From the NCBI RefSeq assembly GCF_021462225.1, contig NC_061806.1, positions 22,774,144-22,838,143 on the forward strand: a stretch of 64,000 nt of DNA, in the 5' to 3' direction. The translations under genes and the position numbers were made by a program. Under the pieces are notes generated by a model. The model ran no database searches. It was given only the letters and a program-made list of their open reading frames with translations, and was not told the DNA's origin. The stretch is from Girardinichthys multiradiatus. Taxonomy: Eukaryota; Chordata; Actinopteri; Cyprinodontiformes; Goodeidae. Below are positions 57,001-64,000 of the stretch, piece after piece; the stretch's first letter is position 1; the number at the start of each line of letters is the position of its first letter.

Positions 57001-60000
57001 AAGTTGTCTGGAGGCTAGGAGAGCGCGACCGTGTCCTAAAGATTGATGCAAAGGTATTTTATCAGATCACTAGATGAAACAGTGATATTAAAATAACAAA
57101 GATGTACACTGCCAATTGTTTTTCCCACATTGTTACTTTTGTTAAAATAATTTGTCCATTTTTCTTTTAGTGTATAGTACTTAAACGAGAGTTGCATCAG
57201 TTTGTTAAGGCGGCTCCATTCAGTGAAGGTGAAAGCTTCATTTTCATCCGTCTGTAAACTTTACAAACAAAAATTGTATGCTGTAATTGCTATTTTGTTT
57301 TAAGGTTTGAAGATGTTGCAGAACATCTTTAATGAAGGGAAACCAACCGTTCATCTACTGTTCAGAGCTACACACCAACTGATGAGTAAGTCTTTTTTTT
57401 TTTTTTTTTCCTCAGGCTAGCAAGCATTACTTCTGGGTGCTGGTCAACTCATCCCTTCACCATTTCATACTTTTGTGGTTGTTGTGTGAACAATCCCCTG
57501 GAGTTTGACCTTTTCATAAGCAAGTGGGGGGTGTAATAACCTCTTCTCCTTCAGCTGGCTTTCCCGTGACAACCAGCCAAGTGAGGCATCTTTCTTGAAA
57601 GAACAAACGTATTTCTTAAAACCGAATGCATACGCGACCTTTTAGGTTACAAAACAAGGGATCAAGAAGGTTAATAATCTTTTTAATTAAAATAGTCCGA
57701 GGTCATGAGATTTTATTCTGACTTCTCATTATTTCAGGATTCTGGAATATGAAATTTGTTTTAGTTTTTACATCTCTTTGACACTCAAATGTCAAGAGGA
57801 AGTTTTTATTTTAATGGTCTCATTTCTACTTTGCCTGTTTTGTTGATCTGAGAGGATATAAATAAAATGGGGAAGAGAAGCTAAAAGGTCATCCTCACAT
57901 TTGAGACCCACTAGGATATCCTTTGGGCATAAGGCTGGCAGCAAGATGGTGGAGGGGCCAACATGTTGTTCAATGCTTTTCAACAAAAGTTGGATTTCTC
58001 CAGAGTATGAAGCAGGAATTTTTGTACAGTTTATCATTATTGTGATTCAATTTTCTATTCATGACAGTCAAATTTGCGAACTCCAAAACCTGAAGGTATT
58101 GTTGCGATTTACTTATTTTTGCTGTTCTGATGGAGCTGTCAGTATCTTTGAAAATATGAACGAATGCAGTTAGAGTGCTATTTAGTGGTAAAACTGCACC
58201 ACTTAGTGTAACTGGCGTCCTTGAAGGCTTTTCAAAGATTTTCAGTAGTGGTGTATTGTTTATGGAAAAAGAGGGTTTGGCTGCAGTAACATGCAGCTCT
58301 TGCCAACAAAGACTGCAGTGGATTTAAGCCCTTTTTTTAAATTATCGCAATAAATTCTGCCAAATATTGCAATTAAACTTTAGGTCTATATTGTTCACCC
58401 CTGCTCCAGATGTGCCTTTCCAAACTTCGGCACCAGATTACTGGATGGTCCGAGGATTCTCACTTTGGATTCAGAACAGTGTGATTAACTTGGATTTCTG
58501 ATTTATTTATTTTTAACCTGTTTTAAGATTCAAATACCTAAAGAACGAGGAGCAAACATTCTGTCTCGCAGGGCTTCACTTGAATATGATGCAACATTAT
58601 CACAACAGGTGTCCAGCAAGGTTGCTCTGGCTTTGACTGAGTTGGGTTAAGCTTCTTTGATGGATAAATTTTGAAAGTTAAGTTTCAGGGCAACCCTTCC
58701 ACCAAAACCTTTACTTGGACTAGGTCAGCCAGTACCGATAAACAAATCAGAAGGTTGTTTTGTACGTTTGGGTTATTTTAGACATAACTATACCAATAGA
58801 AATAAACTAGCAGTTTACTCTAGGTACCTTTTTCTATGATTGCTTGTTTTGCCTTATGATTTAAATCCTGCTGCTGATGCCTTTTTTTTATAAAAACACA
58901 ATATCAGTCTGGAAAGTTTCAATGTTCTGTTTTAGAAATGCACTTTTTCTTTTTCTTTTGTTTTGGGAGAAAGATGCTATGTTTTGGCCCAGTAATGCCA
59001 TCTTTGAGTGAGCAGATGCAAAAGGGGCAGTTACTTTCTGCACGAGATTTGAATATTTCTGTTTTTTCATTTATCTCCTGTAGCAGAATGTTTTTAGAAG
59101 TTGTAGGTATGGAATGGTGGAAGGGAAGCTAAAGCATTTATGAAGCTTTTACATCTATTTTTTTTCAATTAAAAGCTTTTTTTTTAATATATATAATCTA
59201 GACTTGATTTATTTTTACATAGAGTGATAGCTTCTCTATTTTGTTTGTGTTGCAAGTGCATTAGGGGTTTTTGGTACATTAATCTGCAGGTTACATTTTC
59301 TCCTCCTCCTCATGAAGGGCTGTAGCAGCCCCTAGCTGTCATCATGGCATACTTACAGGTTTAATTCTGTTGGCCATTGTGTTGAATAGTCCTGCCACAG
59401 AAGTGACACTAGAAAGAATAGTTTAACTCTGGAAAAACCCACATTTGGAATCTCTACCACCAACCCACTACTTTCCTTTTTTTAGTTTATTCCTTTATCT
59501 TTTACTCCCTTTGTTTTTTTTTTTTAAGATGCTGAAGGAAATGCAAAGAGCACTGTTTTGAAAGACATGTCCATTGTTGGAACGACAAATGTGGGGACAG
59601 AAATGGTCTTCGGTCCTGTGTATATGAAGTCCTCGTCTTCAAAGACTAATCTGCTGGGCTGTTCCGTCCCTAATCCAGGACTAAACCTCGCTAAAGGTAC
59701 CAAGCCTGATCCTTTTCTAAAGCCAGAGTTTACATCAGCTGTCTCTTGGCCTCAAAGCTCCGGTCAGAAACCAGACCCAGAATCCACACCTTGCACTGCT
59801 GTCAAAAACTTGGAAGTGTCCATTGCAGGACCAACCAGGAAAAGACCAGCTGATACATCTGTTCAAACTCTGCACAAAACCAGTAGCCCCCTGAAAGACC
59901 TGCTGCCAGCTAAACGTACACTCATCACACAGAAGATCAAGAGCGAATCCAGTTCTCCAACTTCAGTGTCTCCTCCAATTGACCCTGCTGCAGGTCCTTC

Positions 60001-60700
60001 TCTGCATGCTGTGAAAAATGAAGACTCTGGACCCAAACGAGTTAAATCCAGTGTGGACCAGGATTTTTCTTCAAAACTTATTTCTCATTTGAAATGCAGC
60101 ACATCCAAAAGAAACCACTTCTCCAAGTCTGTTAAGAATGGTGCTAAAACCAATAACCCCTGTGCAACCAGTTCTCTGGAAGTGCCTCACACCAGCTGGG
60201 GTTCAAAAATCGTCAACATTAAATCTGAAAGTGTATCACATAACTGGATTTCAAACTGTCAGCTGGTTAAAGCTACAGGAAGGAAGACTTCACCCTCAAA
60301 CTCTTTAAAAGCAAGCAAGATGGTAACATCTGGTTTGGAGTGTAAGAAGGAACTTTTCACCCCAGGTGTCGACGCTTCTTCTTCAGCCAACATCTCGTCT
60401 TCTGAGGACTTTCTAAAGAGGAGCATTGCAGATGCCAGAACTGAAGACAAGCTTATAACTGCTGTAGCTACTTCTGCTGACCTCTGTGACCTACCCAATC
60501 TGCAGTTCTTTAATACTCAAAAAATGTGTGTGAGCAGAGGTCCATCCCGTTGTGCCGCTACCAACTATAACTCGGGACGAATACCAGAGCCAAAGCGGGA
60601 CCCAGAAGCTGATGGGGCTGTGGTTAGGCAACTATGCTTTAACACTATTAGAAATGACCAGCCAAACACCATTAAGCCCTTGTTTCAGGGCAGCTATTAA
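48053..60700 (+). CDS. Gene B: two-module Cys2-His2 finger protein, tandem paralogue of gene A
   Basis: Start ATG 48053 has a fair context (CCAAGATGA) after the acceptor at 47996. Exons: 48053-48171, 48240-48673, 48767-48888, 49389-49502, 52225-52282, 52864-52986, 53147-53248, 56057-56134, 56225-56473, 56550-56624, 56708-56841, 56919-57053, 57171-57228, 57305-57385, 59529-60700; 3054 nt, 1017 codons plus TAA. Phases match at every joint. All introns are GT-AG except the one after 48673, whose donor is GC. A further 45-nt exon, 55922-55966, is possible in phase. Finger 1 (CQLC, HSTSLTH) is in 48767-48888; finger 2 (CESC, HMASLDH) in 56708-56841. The tail has KR-rich patches such as TRKRPADT and GPKRVKS that could be nuclear signals. 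I know no name for it. The role is inferred only as nuclear and nucleic-acid related. Confidence 0.88.
48240..48673 (+). CDS. Gene B exon 2: Ser/Thr/Lys-rich N-terminal segment ending in a GC donor
   Basis: This 434-nt exon enters in phase 2 and must leave in phase 1 to reach the finger exon at 48767. The only junction that does so is ATTG|GCAAGT, a GC donor with an otherwise ideal consensus. The nearby GT dinucleotides give the wrong phase. The encoded segment is basic and low in complexity (many Ser, Thr, Lys, Pro) with no recognisable domain. Confidence 0.8.
48767..48888 (+). CDS. Gene B finger exon 1
   Basis: Encodes GLNQLIIVSCEEKQQ and then Tyr-Cys-x2-Cys (YCQLC), eight residues, His-x5-His (HSTSLTH) and a final Tyr-Val. 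Phase 1 to 0, 122 nt. The Cys-to-His loop is three residues shorter than in finger 2, so folding is less sure. The following exon starts with KMKYPGW, as finger 2 is followed by WKHPDF. Confidence 0.8.
50388..51991 (-). mobile_element. Tc1-like transposon, family 1, copy 4 (1604 bp), in a gene B intron
   Basis: Ends CAGGTCCTTCTC and its inverse (one base changed at the right tip, AGAAGGGCCTG), TA at 50386-50387 and 51992-51993. It lies between exons 49389-49502 and 52225-52282 of gene B, antisense to it. Full length, no deletion. Confidence 0.95.
50659..51663 (-). CDS. Tc1-like transposase, 334 aa, apparently intact
   Basis: Open from MGKTADLTAV to GFLTKY. Residues about 1-60 and 70-110 form two helix-turn-helix units, with GRKKCGRKR between them as an AT-hook-like basic hinge. 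VKPLLNQKQRQKRL, missing in copies 1 and 2, is present. FSDESK, QHDLAPAH and DLNPIENLW give DD34E with 34 residues between the second Asp and the Glu. Compared with its three siblings it has only a few changes (for example P to L near the end and G to A in KTAEKE). The length is close to the usual 340 aa for Tc1. It is antisense to gene B, so any expression would need its own promoter in the inverted ends. Confidence 0.93.
   Translation of the reverse strand: MGKTADLTAVQKATIDTLKQEGKTQKEISERIGCSQSAVSRHLSGKSVGRKKCGRKRCTTRRGDRTLRKIVEKGRFQTLGDLRKQWTESGVETSRATVHRRVQEMGYRCRIPQVKPLLNQKQRQKRLTWATEKQHWTVAQWSKVLFSDESKFCMSFGNQGARVWRKTAEKEMPKCQKSSVKYPQSVMVWGAVSAAGVGPLCFIKGRVNAASYQEILEHFMLPSAEKLYGDEDFIFQHDLAPAHSAKTTGKWFTDHGITVLNWPANSPDLNPIENLWDIVKRTLRDSRPNTLDELKAAIEASWASIRPQQCHRLISSMPRRIEAVISAKGFLTKY
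53952..53978. repeat. C27 homopolymer
   Basis: Twenty-seven consecutive C bases in a gene B intron, between CACAA and GTCAATC. The rest of 53249-54840 is intronic with no recognisable gene. Confidence 0.85.
54890..55560 (-). pseudogene. Non-LTR retrotransposon 3' fragment
   Basis: The minus-strand reading 55266-54919 gives SFLRRVAGHSLRDRVRS, then LRWLGHLYQMPPGRLPREVF and RGRPRTRWRDYVSRLAWEHL, a C-terminal LINE reverse-transcriptase tail very common in fish. The 3' end, near 54890, has the TCCCGGATAAGCAGAAGACG ending of that group. Upstream coding parts to about 55560 are in broken frames. It is 5'-truncated, in a gene B intron, antisense to the gene. Confidence 0.8.
55922..55966 (+). CDS. 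Possible short gene B exon, shrunken copy of gene A exon 2717-2893
   Basis: The right end GCTGAAGACTTTACTG|GTTTGA matches the end of gene A's 177-nt exon (GCTGAAGACTTGGCAG|GTATGT). With an AAAG acceptor at 55921 it would be 45 nt in phase 1 to 1. An inner acceptor (GTTCCAG, 55941) would give 24 nt. The rest of the homologous exon is not recognisable. Confidence 0.4.
59529..60700 (+). CDS. Gene B terminal exon
   Basis: Follows a T-rich acceptor (TTTTTTAAG) in phase 1 and ends at TAA 60698-60700. Shared with gene A: SPLKDLLPAK, KLISHLK and a KPEFTSAVSWPQSS stretch that corresponds to one unit of gene A's repeat array. It has patches of Lys/Arg and many Ser. Homology to gene A continues downstream of the stop in the same frame (see findings), so the stop looks derived. 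Confidence 0.85.
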
Positions 60701-61880
60701 AGACGGATTCTCGCTGACGTTACCAGAGCCCATCTAATCAGTTTCCACATTGATCCACCACCAATGCCCACTTAGACTCTGGCAGCTTTTGGAGACTGTC
60801 ATCCACACAGCCAAGCTGCTTGCTGCCCAAGAGGAGATTCAAGTTCTTTCTACTCATGCTGCTGCAAGCCAGGAAAAACCAATGAACTCTTGCACTAGTG
60901 GAGAAGGTTCACGTCAACAGTATATGTATTCAAGATGCCAGATCTACCCACCGTGGATTGTAAACCCCTTCCGTCCTATTTCAAATCTAGTTCAATAGCT
61001 CAATTGCCTCCAGAAGCAAGAGTTTTTCACATGCCCCTCACTCATGGATGATAAAGATGGGATTGTGGTTCATGAACCTACAATAGAATTGTATTACATT
61101 TTTATTTTGTTTTCTACCTGTTTATTTTTGTCTTGGAATTATTGGAAAACCATTTATTTTACATATTTCTGTTCCTGTTGTGAAACGTGTTCTGTTTCCT
61201 ATGCTATTATGTTTAGCCTAAACAGCACTTAAACCAAAAAACACACACAAAAAAAAGATTGTTGATGGTAATATATAATTAACCAGTTCCTCTTTTGTTT
61301 TAATGATTCTTTATTGCAAGAATTTTAGATGTGTAATTGTTTTGAAAGTGAGTTTAGTTGTGTTTTTATTCATTAAAAAAAAAGCCTAATGTATACCAAT
61401 TTAAACAAATCGTTCAAATGTCTGTTCTGTGTTTAAACTTTGTTTTTAAATCAAATAAGAAATTGTGTCAAATTTAGTAGCTCATAACATCAATGATTAG
61501 ATTTTCATTCTGTTGTCAAAATATAACCAGTTTTATTTGCTGCTCTCTACTGGCTCAATGAATACCACATAGCGAAGAGAAGATACTTGGTCATTAAATG
61601 TCCATTTAAAAATGAAACTTCTCTATGGCAGGTAGCAAGAGATGATTATAAAAACCACAAATTAAAAAGTCAAATACATATTCTAGTGTATATATGTGTG
61701 TGTATGTCTGTGTAATAGATAGATGGATAGTGTGTGTTCATGAAAGGAAATTTGTAATTGGTCCTTTTATTTCTTTGCAACAAAGCTTCTTGACAATTAA
61801 TGCCAGCCTGTTTATTTCCTGTTTGGACGAAAGATTGAACCACAAAAATACTTTTTAGGCAGTTTAACTATTCATTTCAC
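60701..61880. other. Gene B downstream region: decayed former coding tail, then 3' UTR-like A/T-rich sequence
   Basis: 60701-61000 keeps traces of the gene A C-terminus with stops. From 61000 the sequence is A/T-rich. The first poly(A)-like hexamer I see is ATTAAA at 61372-61377. A TGTG/GATA short repeat lies at about 61690-61730. No other gene was found. Confidence 0.5.
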
Positions 61881-62080
61881 AAACGGGAGCCTCTATAGTG
61901 CACAGAAGAACTGAACAGAACCACAAGAGCCTTGCACCTCCTTCTCATGCTGGTCACCAGCTTGGTCACACACTGCTGTGGGAAGGCCTCCCCTCCTTCC
62001 ACCAGCGTCAGTCCCAGGTCGGCCAATGTGTTTGTGTTGGTTGCTCTGGGACGCCCAAGCTGACCCCACGAGCAGAAGCT
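61880..62080 (-). mobile_element. DNA-transposon fragment
   Basis: CCTTCTCATGCTGGTCACCA, then GTCACACACTGCTGTGGGAA and TCCCAGGTCGGCCAATGTG, match by eye a Tc1-like transposase segment common in fish. Only about 200 bp survive and no ends are visible. Confidence 0.4.
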
Positions 62081-62744
62081 TGGACCTATACATTAAATAA
62101 CTTTTGAGTCAATTATCCAATTACTTTGGATCCCTTTTAACAACGGAGTGGTTTATATCAAAGAGTTATGATTCCTAAACCTTCCTCTGATTTTGACCTA
62201 GATGCCCTCAGGGTCTGCTATTTATTTACATATTCCTTTATATAATTCTAATTTTAATGTGTCATTAAACATAAGACTTTGTTTAAGTGTCCAAATACAT
62301 ATGGACCTAACTACATATCCTAAACATAATTATAAGCATGCATGCACTCACAAAGCCATTCATACTGTCCAGTTTGTTACTTGGTTTTCAGAATTAAAAT
62401 GGCTTAAAAAGTTCATTCCTTTAAAAAAGAGGCAATAACCTACCACTTAGTTCTACAGTTAAATACATCTGACCTCAAGGTCACAAAACCACACCCAAAA
62501 GATTTCTCCACGTTGTCATTTATTAGTCAAAATGGTAACTGAACAGACAACTAAATAAAACCCTCAAGTTCAAGACGGATGTACTTTATTTTTAACATTA
62601 CTCTAATTACAAGTCCCTTTATATCTATAAACCTCCACCCTACAGTAAGAAACTGATTTAAATGAACATTATCAATTTAATGCTTTAGGAAAGTTATTTT
62701 TATAAGTTTATTTAAGAAACAAAGTCAGCCATCTGGGGGGAGGA

Positions 62745-63375
62745 TAGTCATTTTCTATACCCGCTTCTTCCATAGTGGGTCGCAGGGAAGCTGGTGCCTA
62801 TCTCCAGCAGTCTGCAGGCGAGAGACGGGGTACACCCTGGACAGGTCGCTAGTGCATCGTAGGGCAAGACAGACACACACAGGACAAACAACCACGCACA
62901 CACTCATTCACACATAAGGGCAATTTTGAGAAACCAGTTAGCTTAGCAGTCATGTTTTTGGACTGTGGGAGGAAGCTGGAACTGAAAAAATACACAAAAC
63001 AATCTTATGGTAGCTTAGGAGTATGCTGGTGCTGTCAGGTCCCTGCCTCTATGTGCTTGTGTAAGTAACTGTTTAAAATTATATAATGTAACTTCCATGT
63101 ATAGAAATTATCTATGTTTTTGACCTGGAGAAAAAGGTTGCTCTCTGTGTCACCATCCCTCACAGAAAATCAGCGCCAAAACACTCCCCAGGTTTCACCT
63201 GTGGTTCGTTCAGTCAACCGAACAGTCATGTTTTAGGACTGTGGGAGGAAGCCAGAGTACTTGGAGAAGAACCCAGCACAGGGAGAACATTGCAGAAAGA
63301 TTCCTGGCGGGGAGATGAACCCAGGACCTTCTTGCTGCAAGGCAACAGTGCTACCAACTGCACCACTGTGCAACC
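62745..63375 (-). repeat. tRNA-type SINE, reverse orientation, split by an insert
   Basis: Body blocks GTGGGTCGCAGGGAAGCTGG and ACCCTGGACAGGTCGCTAGT lie at 62760-62980, and the tRNA-like head, with CCAGGACCTTCTTGCTGCAA and CAGTGCTACCAACTGCACCA, at 63290-63375. An insert of about 250 bp separates them. CAGTCATGTTTT(T/A)GGACTGTGGGAGGAAGC is present on both sides (62948 and 63223). Same family as 25690-26027. Confidence 0.7.
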
Positions 63376-64000
63376 CTTTTATAATATAATACTTAAAGCA
63401 AATAAAGTACATTGAATAAAACAATGTAAATATATGTTTGAACTAACATACAGAGGTTGCAGCACTGTGTGGTTTTCATTTATACTAATGATGCACTCTA
63501 AATAAAGTGTGGTACTACAGACCGCTCAGGCTTTCTCTTATTCCCTTTGCCACACAAACACCAGTTTGTGGTTTTCATGGTTAAATCTCAAATCAACTTA
63601 AAAGTGAAAACATCTTAGTTCCTGGGAAAGGAATTCGGACCGTAACCTTGGTAAAAAAAAAAAAAAACAATGAAGGGAGGCAAGCATAAGTGAGACATAT
63701 TTTATGACCAGGTTGGGATTGGCCTCCCCCACATCTGAGTATTTGTTGGTACGTTGAGAAACTTGAGATATATACTTCCTCAGCTCTCAGGCTGTTACAG
63801 TAACCTGAATGTTATGAGATCAAGGCCTTCGCTTGTGATTGCATTCCGGACTATCAACATTGTATAGGTCACAAGTTAGGACACAAATTGAAGTGAATAA
63901 AGAGGTTGTCTCATGCACACAAATGTCTGAGATTTACATTGTCTTTTAAACGTATTCATACTCCTCAAGCTTTGTCATGTTTTGTCAAGTTATATCCACA
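63376..64000. other. A/T-rich intergenic sequence; a relic transposon end begins near 63945
   Basis: No gene was seen. The last 55 bases, from CGTATTCATACTCCTC on, are the start of the same relic type as 8500-9425 and run off the window. Confidence 0.5.

Overview
The window looks like the nuclear genome of a ray-finned (teleost) fish. It shows widely spaced small exons with GT-AG introns, many Tc1/mariner transposons with long IR/DR-type terminal repeats, a Harbinger-type element, fish tRNA-derived SINEs, L2/CR1-like LINE 3' ends with TTGAA tails, and Ty3/gypsy remnants. I did not fix the species. All calls come from reading the sequence; no search was run.

Two host genes are supported, both on the + strand and both members of one unnamed family. 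Gene A (exons 588-24773) enters from the left edge without its 5' end; 15 exons are visible. Gene B (ATG 48053, stop 60700) is its tandem paralogue and is complete on the coding side, with 15 firm exons (1017 codons) and one more possible. Shared exon sizes and phases, a shared Cys2-His2 finger exon and shared motifs in the long last exon link them. Within each gene a four-exon block (finger exon, phase-0 exon, 58-nt exon, phase-1 exon) appears twice, so the family grew by both internal and tandem duplication. Their cellular role is not known to me; the fingers and basic, Ser-rich tails suggest a nuclear nucleic-acid or chromatin role.

Layout: 1-9.7 kb, gene A exons with one SINE, one Tc1 copy and one relic transposon; 10.2-16.5 kb, a 6.4-kb Harbinger-like element with about 1-kb inverted arms, carrying a broken DDE transposase, a broken Myb-like gene and a nested second-family Tc1; 17-22.6 kb, decayed repeats; 22.7-25.2 kb, the last two exons and poly(A) signal of gene A; 25.2-29.6 kb, Tc1, SINE and retroelement fragments, including a repeat with a small membrane-protein frame; 29.8-32.7 kb, a large inverted-duplication (foldback) structure; 32.7-34.1 kb, a LINE ORF1 remnant; 34.5-40.2 kb, a gypsy pol remnant on the minus strand split by a 3.07-kb element with about 0.43-kb inverted ends; 40.7-46.1 kb, two Tc1 copies, one of them inside an L2-like LINE; 48-60.7 kb, gene B with the only apparently intact Tc1 transposase in one intron and a LINE tail in another; 60.7-64 kb, decayed 3' sequence, SINE and transposon pieces.

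Most of the DNA between exons is nested mobile elements, and their nesting gives a relative order of insertions. The most interesting items are the gene family itself, gene B's GC-AG intron and decayed C-terminus, and the Harbinger-like element in which both inverted arms carry the same leader and first coding exon.
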